This document shows, in pieces, positions 9,807-18,451 of a stretch of 64,000 nucleotides of DNA (positions are counted from its first letter, which is position 1; each line of letters starts with the position of its first letter). This DNA is from JBGRQB01 sp041725875 (GTDB taxonomy: Bacteria; Bacteroidota; Ignavibacteria; Ignavibacteriales; Melioribacteraceae): assembly GCA_041725875.1 (NCBI GenBank), contig JBGRQB010000004.1, positions 8,225-72,224 of the forward strand, read 5' to 3'. The notes under the pieces were generated by a model. The model ran no database searches and was not told where the DNA came from. It saw only the letters and a program-made list of their open reading frames with translations. A program made the translations under genes and the position numbers.

Positions 9807-10629
9807 ATATTTCAGCTTGTCGCAAAATTTGTTCTCTTACCTTTGCTACTCCGCAATCAGGATTAATTTGAATTGCAGAAGAATAAAATGTTATTCTGTC
9901 AATCACCACCAAAACTCCAACCAGATAAAACGGTACAAATCCCAATATCAGTAATAATGGTAAAAGCAGTATTGTAATAATTCCTCTTATTTGTAAATAA
10001 ATTACCGATGGAATTACCAGATGAGGAAAATGGAAAATCCTTATATTTTTTTTACTTAAAAGTAATTTGTATCTTTTTGTGAAAAAATAGAAATCGGCAC
10101 AAAGCAAAATAATTACAGGTAGATAAGATGAATCGATCTGACTCTGATAATAAGTAACTGCAAGCAGAAGCGCAGATACAAAAGGGGAATATAAATTAAG
10201 TGAACCTTTCCAGGCAATTTGTGCCGGAAGATTATAAACCATTCCCACTGAAAAAACTGTTAACAAAGCAAACAAAGTTACAACCGGAAACAGAAGATGA
10301 TTGCTTAAACCAAGTTCTGAATATTGGTTAAAGTAGATGAGAAAAAGAGAAATCATAAATGCACTTCCGAAAATTATTTCTCTGCTTAACCAGGAAGTTT
10401 TAACTCCTGTTACAGCTCTTACGGCTCTTACTTTTTTTGCAAGATGCAGAAATGAAGCGGAAAATCCTGCAACACTGATTCCTGTTATAATATGAAGATT
10501 TGAAAAACGGAAAACCATCTCCGGTTCAAACAGTTCAATAAATGTTATTCCGCACATTAAGCCTGCGGCAACTGTCATAAATGAAGTAAATATTACAAGC
10601 GGAATCAAATCTGAAAACTTTTTATCCAT
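9805..10629 (-). CDS. DmsC-like membrane anchor of a molybdopterin oxidoreductase
   Basis: 274 residues with about eight hydrophobic helices, the size and pattern of the DMSO reductase anchor family (DmsC). It would hold the catalytic and iron-sulfur subunits at the membrane and exchange electrons with menaquinone. The start overlaps the end of the DmsB-like gene by 8 nt, so translation is probably coupled. The C-terminus ends INPDCGVAKVREQILRQAEI. The symbol dmsC is not assigned because the substrate is unknown. Confidence 0.8.
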   Translation of the reverse strand: MDKKFSDLIPLVIFTSFMTVAAGLMCGITFIELFEPEMVFRFSNLHIITGISVAGFSASFLHLAKKVRAVRAVTGVKTSWLSREIIFGSAFMISLFLIYFNQYSELGLSNHLLFPVVTLFALLTVFSVGMVYNLPAQIAWKGSLNLYSPFVSALLLAVTYYQSQIDSSYLPVIILLCADFYFFTKRYKLLLSKKNIRIFHFPHLVIPSVIYLQIRGIITILLLPLLLILGFVPFYLVGVLVVIDRITFYSSAIQINPDCGVAKVREQILRQAEI

Positions 10630-11239
10630 TTGGTTCCTCCTTGCGGTTTACAACAGGCGGAAATATTTCATCCCTTTCCGGTTTAAATTTTTCACCTTTT
10701 AAGATAAAACGAATCGAGTAGTTTACATCCGGCATATATTTTATTCCCGGAATTTCTTTGGAATGTGTTTCATCCATTTCTTCTATGTTGATTATCTGCT
10801 GTGTCAAGGCTCCTGCAAAGCAGGTCTGAACACAAGCCGGCTGTTCATCTTTATCAAGTCGCTCAAAACAGAAGTGGCATTTATTTACAATTCCCTGATT
10901 ATTGTTCCATTTTATTGCTCCGTACGGACAAGCCATCTGGCAATATTTACAACCCATACAGGTTTCGGAATTATGAATTACAACTCCGTCACTTTCTCTT
11001 TTTGTGTATGAGTTTGTCGGACAAGCATTCATACAGGGTGGATTTTCACAATGGTTGCACGACATTGAAATGTAGAAAGTTTTGTTATCTCCGTCGCAGG
11101 GAGGGAGTTTGTGTACTTTTCTCCAGGGCAGATCCGAAGTGGTGTTGTTTATGTTTTGGCAGGCTGCCGAGCAGCCGTTGCATCCAATGCATAAATCAGA
11201 ATCAAAAACAAAAACTCTCTGCAATCTTGCTTCAGCCAT
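10622..11239 (-). CDS. DmsB-like four-cluster [4Fe-4S] electron-transfer subunit
   Basis: 205 residues. Sixteen cysteines fall in four ferredoxin-type groups: CIGCNGCSAAC near 17-27, CNHCENPPCMNAC near 61-73, CMGCKYCQMAC near 95-105, and CHFC...CVQTC near 122-140. This is the DmsB/PsrB/NrfC pattern that wires a molybdenum active site to a membrane anchor. The stop overlaps the next gene and the start touches the end of the catalytic subunit gene. The three genes therefore encode one ABC-type complex. Confidence 0.9.
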   Translation of the reverse strand: MAEARLQRVFVFDSDLCIGCNGCSAACQNINNTTSDLPWRKVHKLPPCDGDNKTFYISMSCNHCENPPCMNACPTNSYTKRESDGVVIHNSETCMGCKYCQMACPYGAIKWNNNQGIVNKCHFCFERLDKDEQPACVQTCFAGALTQQIINIEEMDETHSKEIPGIKYMPDVNYSIRFILKGEKFKPERDEIFPPVVNRKEEPNG

Positions 11240-13311
11240 TATTTTATCCTCCTGATTTCAACGAGTGTATTTTGATAAGCCGGTTGTCCGCCCATATTTG
11301 TTGCAGCAGTAACCTCCGGCGCAACAGGAGTTGCTGAAGGTGTAAGTATATTTAATTCCGGCCAGCAGTCGTTCAGACTCACTTGTCCGGCCGAAACCTC
11401 TGTTGTTAATTCTATTTTGATTTCCACACAGCCGCGATCATTAAACATTTCCACTTTTGAAAAATCTTTTACCCCGCGCTCTTTTGCATCTTTGGGATGC
11501 ATAAAAAGAAGAGGCTCAGGCTCTAATTGTCTGAGAGTACTAATATATTTATGGCTATAATGAAATGAGTGAAAATGAGTATTTCTTCTGGATGAAACCA
11601 GATTAAGAGGATACTTTTCCGCAAGATCGGGAGTGGATATTTTTCCTTCAATCGGTTCTTTGTGAACCGGAAGAGGATCGAGATTTAACTCAACTGCTTT
11701 TTGACTGTAAAACTCAAATTTTCCAGAGGGTGAACCAAAATTAAAATCTGAATAAGGCACTTCAGGAATATTTGCAGGAATTCCCTGCGGAGTTTTGCGC
11801 AATTTTTCAACTGTGGCTCCTTTGCAGGAATCTGAATCAAGACAATCATTTATACAATCTTCCTTTGTGTTCCAGGGGAAGTAATTATCAATCCCGATTT
11901 GTTTTGAAATTTTGTTCATCCACCAGGAAGCTTCTTTGCAGGAGCCGGTCGGTTCAGCAATTTTATCAGCCAGATAAATATTTCTGTTGGAAGTTCTGAA
12001 CCCGAGTTCTTCAATCCAGGAAGTTGCCGGTAAAACTATATCGGCTGCCTGACGAGCAGTGTGGTTCAGAAAGAGATCGTAAACCACAAGCATTTCCAGA
12101 TCTTTTATTTGTCTGGTTAAACGATTTATGTTGGGCCACTGACTAAGAGGATTTCCGCCGACAATAATAAGCGTGTTAACAATTTTTTCCTCAAGTGCAC
12201 GGTCAATAGCGTTAAAGTTATTTTCAGGAAAATGTATATCTTTTCTTCTTTCGGAAGAAGCATCAAGTTTCTGATTATATTCAATTGATTCACCCCAGAT
12301 ACAGCCGCCACCTTTAATACCGATGTTGCCTGAAAGGGCAGTGAGGTTAAGAACAGATCTTACCATATTAACACCATTCCAGTGTTTGCCAAGCGCACCT
12401 CTGGTGAGGTTCAGACAAAGAGGTTTTGTGTTGGCATACAGATCAGCAATAGTATCAAAATCTTTGCGGGAAATTTCACATTCCTTTATTGCCAGTTCCG
12501 GAGTGATATTTTTAATCGATTCTGCAAAATGATCAAAGCCGTAAGAATGATTTTCAATAAATGATTTATCTGCAAGGTTATTTTGGATAAGAACATTTGC
12601 AATGGCGTTAGCCAGAATAACATCGCTTCCTATTCTCGGACGAATATGAAGATCACTAATTGCGGCTGTCTGTGTAACTCTCGGATCGATTGTTGCAATA
12701 AATCCGCCCCGTTCTTTCAGCTGAATTATGTAGGGAGTCATATTACACATAGAAGCGCAGGGATCTTGCGCCCAGTTAACCAGAGCAGCAGAATTTTCTC
12801 CCATTTCGGATGTGTCGTGCAGACCCCAATAACCTGTTAATTCCTGTGCAACACCAACGTCGTACCAGCAGGGGAAATTGCCATCCCACAAAGTCATATC
12901 TGCCAGATTTGCAAATCGCGGAGTAAGTATTTTCCAGTTGGCACGCTGTACAATATTTCCGTGACTATGATAAAGTGCGTTTGCCTCAGGATGATTATTA
13001 CGGATATTTTTATTTAGCTGAACGGAGATTAAATCTACAGCTTCATCCCAGGAAATTTCTTCCCATTTATCCTCGCCGCGCTCACCTTTACGCTTAAGGG
13101 GAGTGGTTATCCGGTGTTTGTTAAAATGGATCTCTTTGCAGCTTTGTCCTTTAACACATAACATTCCCCGACTGGCATCGTGAAATTCGTTGCCGGTAAA
13201 CTCAACAATTTTATCGTTGTTTTTAATTACCTTTACGCCGCAGTTAATGGGCCAGCAATTGTACGGACAATGAGTATAAAAAACTTTATTTTCTGAACAT
13301 CCGGAATTCAT
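11239..13311 (-). CDS. DMSO-reductase-family molybdopterin oxidoreductase, catalytic subunit, without Tat signal
   Basis: About 690 residues from the ATG at 13311; a TTG at 13320 is also in frame but has no better ribosome site. An N-terminal [4Fe-4S] motif C-x3-C-x4-C followed by a distant C (HCPYNCWPINC ... MLCVKGQSC) precedes the bis-molybdopterin domains. Typical landmarks are DEAVDLI, the TLWDGNFPCWYD stretch that may hold the Mo ligand, and LPATSWIEELG near 480. The C-terminal dinucleotide-binding domain starts near 565 (NLVSSRRNTHFHSFHYS). No twin-arginine signal is visible, so the enzyme would face the cytoplasm unless it travels with another subunit. Candidate substrates (S- or N-oxides, polysulfide, others) cannot be told apart from sequence alone. 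Confidence 0.85.
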   Translation of the reverse strand: MNSGCSENKVFYTHCPYNCWPINCGVKVIKNNDKIVEFTGNEFHDASRGMLCVKGQSCKEIHFNKHRITTPLKRKGERGEDKWEEISWDEAVDLISVQLNKNIRNNHPEANALYHSHGNIVQRANWKILTPRFANLADMTLWDGNFPCWYDVGVAQELTGYWGLHDTSEMGENSAALVNWAQDPCASMCNMTPYIIQLKERGGFIATIDPRVTQTAAISDLHIRPRIGSDVILANAIANVLIQNNLADKSFIENHSYGFDHFAESIKNITPELAIKECEISRKDFDTIADLYANTKPLCLNLTRGALGKHWNGVNMVRSVLNLTALSGNIGIKGGGCIWGESIEYNQKLDASSERRKDIHFPENNFNAIDRALEEKIVNTLIIVGGNPLSQWPNINRLTRQIKDLEMLVVYDLFLNHTARQAADIVLPATSWIEELGFRTSNRNIYLADKIAEPTGSCKEASWWMNKISKQIGIDNYFPWNTKEDCINDCLDSDSCKGATVEKLRKTPQGIPANIPEVPYSDFNFGSPSGKFEFYSQKAVELNLDPLPVHKEPIEGKISTPDLAEKYPLNLVSSRRNTHFHSFHYSHKYISTLRQLEPEPLLFMHPKDAKERGVKDFSKVEMFNDRGCVEIKIELTTEVSAGQVSLNDCWPELNILTPSATPVAPEVTAATNMGGQPAYQNTLVEIRRIK

Positions 13312-13397
13312 AAATCTCAAAATAAATTATTGTTCTTAACTGCATAAACATAAAATAAGTTAAGAACAGTTTAAAGAATATTCCGGCAGATTAGGAA

Positions 13398-13631
13398 CTA
13401 ATTTTGCAGATAATGTTCGTTCATCAATTTAAGTTCTTTTTGAATAGTGGAATTTTGGTATAAGTGAATTATTTCAGGTATTTTCTGTGTTTTTCCAAAT
13501 GCAATTAACCTGCGTTCGATAGCAAGTAAAAGTCCGTCCTGATGATTATGTTCCCGTATAAACTCCAAAGCTTCATCTTTTTCCATTTCCAGAAAAGTAG
13601 TAATAAAATCAAACGTTTTTATCTTCTCCAT
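13398..13631 (-). CDS. Small acidic/basic helical protein of unknown function upstream of the molybdoenzyme operon
   Basis: 77 residues starting at the ATG at 13631, which has AGAGG at a 5-nt distance. An in-frame GTG at 13637 overlaps that site and is unlikely. The protein is rich in Glu, Lys, His and Leu with no membrane segment or cysteine, and looks alpha-helical. It precedes the DMSO-reductase-like catalytic gene by 77 nt on the same strand. A regulatory or assembly role is possible, but it is far shorter than DmsD/TorD chaperones (about 200 residues). I do not recognise the family. Confidence 0.6.
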   Translation of the reverse strand: MEKIKTFDFITTFLEMEKDEALEFIREHNHQDGLLLAIERRLIAFGKTQKIPEIIHLYQNSTIQKELKLMNEHYLQN

Positions 13632-13637
13632 GTGCAC

Positions 13638-14039
13638 CTCTTTTCGTGTAATTCAATTATCGGAAAATAGAATTATGAATATAGAGAACAGATTAAAAGT
13701 TAATGTTAACATTGAAAAAATAATGGATGTTTTTGATTAAGACATAGAGTAATATACAATGGTAGAGGTAAAAGAGAAAATTTAGAACAGACTTATTACT
13801 GAAACTACTTGTAAGGTAAATGATAAATTTTGCAACCCCTGATTAATTGAAAAGTATGAACTATATGAACTTGAGGAATTTTTCTCCATAACTTCAAACT
13901 CAAAATATTGCCATTATGAACTGTTTTAAGCTATTGATAAAAATATTTAAAAATAATTTTAATTTATACTTGCATCATATGTGTTAAAGCTCTATATTTT
14001 GGATCTCAAAATTAATGATTGAGTTATTTAATGATTGAC
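13638..14039. other. Intergenic region upstream of the molybdoenzyme operon and of the tRNA pair
   Basis: About 400 AT-rich bases with no convincing gene. It holds a perfect 12-bp palindrome AATGTTAACATT at 13702-13713, about 70 nt before the small gene at 13631, which could be an operator. Close to the tRNAs lies a promoter-like pair (13970-14000). Nothing else stands out. Confidence 0.5.
13970..14000 (+). promoter_or_regulatory. Putative promoter of the tRNA-Leu/tRNA-Val pair
   Basis: TTGC at 13970-13973 and TATATTTT(GG) at 13993-14000 are 19 nt apart, close to the Bacteroidota promoter pattern. The -7 element ends about 40 nt before the mature 5' end of tRNA-Leu. Confidence 0.4.
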
Positions 14040-14127
14040 GCCGGGGTGGCGGAATTGGTAGACGCACTGGACTTAAAATCCAGTGGGATTTTATCCCGTG
14101 CCGGTTCGAGTCCGGCCCTCGGTACCA
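14040..14127 (+). tRNA. tRNA-Leu (anticodon UAA)
   Basis: 88 nt with a 7-bp acceptor stem beginning GCCGGGG, an anticodon loop CTTAAAA giving UAA, a long variable arm (class II tRNA), a T-loop GGTTCGAGTCC and an encoded CCA end. It decodes UUA, a frequent codon in this AT-rich genome. Confidence 0.95.
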
Positions 14128-14162
14128 ACTTCTGGCGTCAATCTCTCTTTTTGAGGTTGCTA

Positions 14163-14236
14163 GGGCTCTTAGCTCAGCTGGTTAGAGTGTCTGCTTGACG
14201 TGCAGAAGGTCAGAGGTTCGAATCCCCTAGAGCCCA
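14163..14236 (+). tRNA. tRNA-Val (anticodon GAC)
   Basis: 74 nt with acceptor stem GGGCTCT pairing AGAGCCC, D-arm AGCTCAGCTGGTTAGAG, anticodon loop TTGACGT (GAC) and T-arm GGTTCGAATCC. The 3' CCA is not encoded (ACAAA follows). It lies 35 nt after tRNA-Leu, so the two are probably co-transcribed. Confidence 0.95.
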
Positions 14237-14243
14237 CAAAATT

Positions 14244-14268
14244 CGGAGTTAGCTCCGTTTTTTTTTTT
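14244..14268 (+). terminator. Terminator after the tRNA pair
   Basis: CGGAG (14244-14248), loop TTAG, CTCCG (14253-14257), then 11 consecutive T. It lies 20 nt before the thrS start, so it may be partly leaky or act as an attenuator for thrS. Confidence 0.7.
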
Positions 14269-14287
14269 AACACAAGACTATAGCGCT

Positions 14288-16216
14288 ATGGAAAACATAA
14301 AAATTACATTCCCTGACGGTTCTGTAAAAGAATTTGAGTGTGGTATAACTTCTTATTCTATTGCTGAATCCATTTCTAAAAAATTAGCTCAGTTTGCCGT
14401 TGCTGCAAAAGTAAATGGTAATGTTGTTGATTTAAACCGACCAATTAATGAAAATTCCGAAGTAGCCATTCTTAAATTTGATGATGAAGGTGGACGCGAA
14501 GTTTACTGGCATTCGTCAGCACATTTAATGGCACACGCTGTTCAAGAACTATTCCCTGAAGCCAAATTTGGTGTGGGTCCTGCAATTGAAACCGGTTTCT
14601 ATTATGATATCGACATTAAAACTCAGCTTACTGACGAACATCTTGTAAAGATTGAAAAGAAAATGCTTGAGCTTGCTCAGGAAAACAAACCATTCTGCAG
14701 AAAAGAACTTACAAAAGAAGAAGCGGTTAAATTTTTCACTGAAAAAAGTGATGAATATAAACTTGAACTTCTTGCAGATGTAATTGAGCCGGATGCTCAG
14801 ATCAGTCTGTACGAAGAAGGTGACTTCACCGATCTTTGTCGCGGACCACATTTACCATCTGCCGGTTTAATTAAAGCTGTTAAACTTACCAATGTTTCCG
14901 GTTCTTACTGGAGAGGTGATGAAAAGAACAAACAGCTTCAGAGAATTTACGGTGTAACATTCCCTAAAAAGAAGCAGCTTGACGAGCACCTTCATTTAAT
15001 TGAAGAAGCTAAAAAAAGAGATCACAGAAAACTTGGTAAAGAATTAGATCTTTTTAGTCTGCAGGAAGATTCCGGCGCTGGATTAGTTTACTGGCATCCA
15101 AAAGGATCCAGAATCAGAAACGAAGTTGAAACTTTCTGGAGAGAAGCACACTTCCAGAATGGTTATGATATATTATATACTCCGCATATCGGGAAATCGA
15201 AATTGTGGGAAACTAGCGGACATTTAAGTCATTACAAAGACGGAATGTTTGCTCCAATGCAGATTGACGAACAGGATTATTACGCAAAACCGATGAACTG
15301 TCCGTTCCACATTAATGTGTACAAATCTCAATTAAGATCTTACAGAGATTTGCCATTAAGATGGGCTGAATTGGGAACAGTGTACAGATTTGAAAAAAGT
15401 GGTGTTCTTCACGGTCTTCTTCGTGTAAGAGGATTTACTCAGGATGATGCACATATATTCTGTACACATGAACAAATTGAAGACGAAATAGTAGAAGTTC
15501 TAAGATTTTCTTTATATATTTGGAAATCCTTTGGTTTTGAAGACCTTAAATTTTATGTTTCTACAAAACCGGAAAAAGCTGTTGGCGAAGATCATCTTTG
15601 GGAAAAAGCAACTGATTCTTTAGTAAACGCTTTAAATAGAGAAGGATTGAAATATGAAATCGATGAAGGCGGCGGTGCGTTTTACGGTCCTAAAATCGAT
15701 ATCAAAATTAAAGATGCTCTGAAACGTGAATGGCAAATGAGTACCATCCAGTTCGATTTTAATCTTCCTGAAAGATTTGAAATGGAATATGTTGGCGATG
15801 ACGGCCAGACGCACAGACCTTTTATGGTTCACAGAGCATTACTAGGTTCTTTGGAAAGATTTTTTGGTGTTTTAATTGAACATTTTGGCGGTGCTTTCCC
15901 GGTATGGCTTGCTCCTGTTCAGGTTGCAGTTATTCCTGTTTCGCAACAGGGTCATATGGATTACGCTGAAGAAGTATTAAAGCAACTTAAAAAAGCCGGT
16001 ATTCGTGCTGAGGTTGATAAACGTAACGAAAAAATCGGTTATAAAATCAGAGACTGGGAAGTACACAAAGTACCTTATATGGTTATTGTTGGTGATAAAG
16101 AAGTTGAAGCCAACGGTGTTTCCGTTCGTCAGCATAAAAAAGGCGATCAGGGAAGTTTCGGAATTGAAGAATTTATCAGTAAAATTAAAGACGAAATACA
16201 TAATAAAACAATTTGA
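14288..16216 (+). CDS. thrS: Threonyl-tRNA synthetase
   Basis: 642 residues, the standard length. It charges tRNA-Thr in the cytoplasm. The N-terminal TGS domain (about 1-62) is followed by the editing domain starting with HSSAHLMAHAV (near 77). The class II catalytic core contains the RVRGFTQDDAHIFC motif (near 385) and MNCPFH (zinc Cys). The C-terminal anticodon-binding domain contains PVQVAVIPVS. It opens the conserved block thrS-infC-rpmI-rplT-pheS-pheT; infC starts 21 nt downstream. Confidence 0.98.
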   Translation: MENIKITFPDGSVKEFECGITSYSIAESISKKLAQFAVAAKVNGNVVDLNRPINENSEVAILKFDDEGGREVYWHSSAHLMAHAVQELFPEAKFGVGPAIETGFYYDIDIKTQLTDEHLVKIEKKMLELAQENKPFCRKELTKEEAVKFFTEKSDEYKLELLADVIEPDAQISLYEEGDFTDLCRGPHLPSAGLIKAVKLTNVSGSYWRGDEKNKQLQRIYGVTFPKKKQLDEHLHLIEEAKKRDHRKLGKELDLFSLQEDSGAGLVYWHPKGSRIRNEVETFWREAHFQNGYDILYTPHIGKSKLWETSGHLSHYKDGMFAPMQIDEQDYYAKPMNCPFHINVYKSQLRSYRDLPLRWAELGTVYRFEKSGVLHGLLRVRGFTQDDAHIFCTHEQIEDEIVEVLRFSLYIWKSFGFEDLKFYVSTKPEKAVGEDHLWEKATDSLVNALNREGLKYEIDEGGGAFYGPKIDIKIKDALKREWQMSTIQFDFNLPERFEMEYVGDDGQTHRPFMVHRALLGSLERFFGVLIEHFGGAFPVWLAPVQVAVIPVSQQGHMDYAEEVLKQLKKAGIRAEVDKRNEKIGYKIRDWEVHKVPYMVIVGDKEVEANGVSVRQHKKGDQGSFGIEEFISKIKDEIHNKTI

Positions 16217-16226
16217 TAATAATTTT

Positions 16227-16240
16227 AGGAGGTTTTCATC
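16227..16240 (+). promoter_or_regulatory. Shine-Dalgarno and AUC start of infC
   Basis: A perfect AGGAGG at 16227-16232 is 5 nt from ATC at 16238. No ATG, GTG or TTG exists near this site in frame, so the sequence itself points to AUC as the start. Non-AUG initiation (AUU in Escherichia coli) lets IF3 control its own synthesis. Confidence 0.8.
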
Positions 16241-16774
16241 GCAAAGAAGAATGATGATGCTATTCGCATAAACCATAAGATCACTGCCAGTGAAGTGAGA
16301 GTTATTGATAGTGATGGCGAACAATTAGGTATACTACCAATTAAGCAGGCTTTAGCCAGAGCTGAAGAGAAAGATCTGGATTTAATTGAGATTGCGCCAA
16401 ATGCGAAACCTCCGGTTTGCAAAATTGTAGACTTTGGTAAATTCATTTATGAACAAAAACGAAAAGAAAAACTTCAAAAGAAAAAACAAAGTGTAACAGT
16501 ATTAAAAGAAATCAGATTGCACCCTAATACTGATACACACGATATAGAGTTTAAAGTAAAGCATGCAATTAATTTTCTAGAGAATGGTAACAAGGTTAAA
16601 ATTGCCGTTATCTTCAAAGGAAGAGAGTTAGCATATAAGGATCATGGTAGAGCACTATTAGAACGATTTGTTGAAAAGCTTGAGGAATATGCGAAAACAG
16701 AGCAGGAAATTAAGTTTGAAGGTCGCGCAATGTCAACTATTATGAGTCCGACAAAAATCAAAAAGAAAAAATAA
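16238..16774 (+). CDS. infC: Translation initiation factor IF-3, starting at AUC
   Basis: 178 residues when started at the ATC at 16238. From there the protein reads I/M-AKKNDDAIRINHKI followed by VRVIDSDGEQLGI, matching the usual IF3 N-terminus (R-IN--I-----VR-I---G-QLG). A GTG at 16295 would remove 19 conserved residues. The N-terminal domain spans about 1-80, then a basic linker (QKRKEKLQKKKQ), then the C-terminal domain (LKEIRLHPNTDTHD). IF3 binds the 30S subunit, keeps it apart from 50S and proofreads start codons; the rare start allows autoregulation. rpmI follows after 16 nt. Confidence 0.95.
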   Translation: MAKKNDDAIRINHKITASEVRVIDSDGEQLGILPIKQALARAEEKDLDLIEIAPNAKPPVCKIVDFGKFIYEQKRKEKLQKKKQSVTVLKEIRLHPNTDTHDIEFKVKHAINFLENGNKVKIAVIFKGRELAYKDHGRALLERFVEKLEEYAKTEQEIKFEGRAMSTIMSPTKIKKKK

Positions 16775-16790
16775 TTTAGGATAGGTAGTT

Positions 16791-16982
16791 ATGCCAAAAA
16801 TGAAAAGTAACCGTGGAGCGGCTAAGACTTTTAAATTGACCTCAACAGGGAAAATTAAAAGAAACAAAGCTTTCAAGGCACACATCTTGACTAAAAAGTC
16901 AACAAAAACTAAGAGAAATCTTAGAAAAGCTACTTTAGTAGCAAAATCTGACTCGAAAAGAGTTAAAGTAATGATTCAGTAA
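16791..16982 (+). CDS. rpmI: 50S ribosomal protein L35
   Basis: 63 residues and very basic. It starts MPKMKSNRGAAKTFKLT, the L35 signature (MPKxKTxxxAAKRFK). It is a component of the large subunit near the peptidyl-transferase region. It lies between infC and rplT as in most bacteria. Confidence 0.97.
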   Translation: MPKMKSNRGAAKTFKLTSTGKIKRNKAFKAHILTKKSTKTKRNLRKATLVAKSDSKRVKVMIQ

Positions 16983-17006
16983 TAATTAATTTTAAGGAAA
17001 CGCAAT

Positions 17007-17354
17007 ATGCCACGTTCTAAGAACAAAGTTGCGTCACATCGCAGACGTAAAAAAATAATGAAGTTGGCTAAGGGATATTGGGGTGCCCGAAGCAAGGTTT
17101 ATACCGTTGCTAAACACCACATTGAAAAAGGACTTTTACACGCTTACAAAGATCGTAAGACTAAAAAGAGAACATTCAGACAATTATGGATTGTTAGAAT
17201 TAACGCTGCTGCCAGATTAAACGGCACAACATATTCTAAATTAATTCATGCATTGAATGTTAAAGGCGTGAATATTAACAGAAAAGTTCTTGCAAACTTA
17301 GCTACTGAAAATCCTAAAGCTTTTACTGATATAGTAAACTTTGTAATGAATTAA
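17007..17354 (+). CDS. rplT: 50S ribosomal protein L20
   Basis: 115 residues. It starts MPRSKNKVASHRRRKKIMKLAKGYWG, the conserved basic arm that binds 23S rRNA early in 50S assembly. The globular part contains LWIVRINAAAR. In many bacteria L20 represses the infC-rpmI-rplT operon; no leader pseudoknot was identified here by eye. ATG follows an AAGGAAA ribosome site. Confidence 0.97.
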   Translation: MPRSKNKVASHRRRKKIMKLAKGYWGARSKVYTVAKHHIEKGLLHAYKDRKTKKRTFRQLWIVRINAAARLNGTTYSKLIHALNVKGVNINRKVLANLATENPKAFTDIVNFVMN

Positions 17355-17441
17355 TTTTAATACCCTTCTTGGATTTATTTTTATCAAGTAGATTCAGTGA
17401 AGGGTATAACTTTAAATAATCTACCTTATGCACAAAGAGAA

Positions 17442-18437
17442 ATGGGTATGTTAGATCAATTAAAACAAACCACCGAAAACTTTAATACAGACCTTCAAAA
17501 TGTTTCAGATGCAAAACAACTGGAAGATTTAAGAATAAAATACTTTGGCAAAAAAGGTGTTTTTAAGGACTTTTCCGATAAATTACGCGATCTTTCTAAA
17601 GAAGAAAAGCCTCTTGTAGGTAAAGAACTTAACATTGTAAAAAATACCTGCCAGAAAAAATTTGATGAAACAAAATCAAATCTGGGCGGCGGACAAAAAT
17701 CCTCTGCAAATAATTTAGACTTAACCTTACCGGGTAAAACTTTCGAACTTGGTTCAAAACATATTTTAACTCAAACTCTTGATGAAATGAAATCAATATT
17801 TCAGACACTTGGTTTTTCCACTTATGAAGGGCCTGAGTTAGAATCTGACGAAAACAATTTTGAAAAACTCAATTTTCCGGCAGATCATCCTGCCAGAGAT
17901 ATGCAGGATACATTTTTTGTTACACCTGATTTTGTAATGAGAACCCATACTTCTCCTGTACAGGTCAGATTAATGCAGAAAACAAAACCACCTATACGTG
18001 CAATTATGCCGGGTAAAGTTTACAGAAACGAAGCTGTAAGTTACAAAAGCTATTGTCTGTTCCACCAGTTGGAGGGACTTTATGTTGATACAGATGTAAC
18101 CTTTGCCGAGCTTAAAGGTACACTGGTTGCGTTTATCAAACAATTCTACGGCGAAAAAGTGAAATTCCGTTTTCGTCCAAGTTTCTTCCCGTTTACCGAA
18201 CCCAGCGCAGAAGTTGATATCTGGTGGGAACCATCAAACGGAAAAGCACGCTGGCTCGAAGTTTTGGGTTGCGGAATGGTTGACCCGAACGTTTTGGAGA
18301 ATGTTGGAATTGATTCTGAAAAATATACAGGTTACGCCTTTGGAATGGGTGTTGAGAGAACAGCTATGTTCAAATATGGTATAAATGATATCAGAATTTT
18401 ATTTGATAATGACAAACGATTCCTCAAGCAATTTTAA
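17442..18437 (+). CDS. pheS: Phenylalanyl-tRNA synthetase alpha subunit
   Basis: Starting at the ATG at 17442 gives 331 residues; a nearby ATG at 17448 has the better spacing to AGAGAA. An in-frame GTG at 17397 would add 15 residues not typical of the family. An N-terminal coiled coil (about 1-90) is followed by the class II core. Visible motifs are LTQTLDEM, the FHQLEGLYVD segment of motif 2, and GFGMGVERTAMFKYGI (motif 3-type, written here as YAFGMGVERTAM). With PheT it forms the (alpha-beta)2 enzyme. pheT follows after 14 nt. Confidence 0.96.
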   Translation: MGMLDQLKQTTENFNTDLQNVSDAKQLEDLRIKYFGKKGVFKDFSDKLRDLSKEEKPLVGKELNIVKNTCQKKFDETKSNLGGGQKSSANNLDLTLPGKTFELGSKHILTQTLDEMKSIFQTLGFSTYEGPELESDENNFEKLNFPADHPARDMQDTFFVTPDFVMRTHTSPVQVRLMQKTKPPIRAIMPGKVYRNEAVSYKSYCLFHQLEGLYVDTDVTFAELKGTLVAFIKQFYGEKVKFRFRPSFFPFTEPSAEVDIWWEPSNGKARWLEVLGCGMVDPNVLENVGIDSEKYTGYAFGMGVERTAMFKYGINDIRILFDNDKRFLKQF

Positions 18438-18451
18438 TTGGAGAAGATACC

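Noticed and set aside
10801..11337. 178-residue plus-strand open frame
   Set aside because: Antisense to the DmsB-like gene, whose 16 cysteines prove the other strand codes; low-complexity translation.
14237..14287. T-box or tRNA-sensing leader for thrS
   Set aside because: The gap is only 51 nt and holds a simple terminator; there is no T-box sequence or specifier stem.
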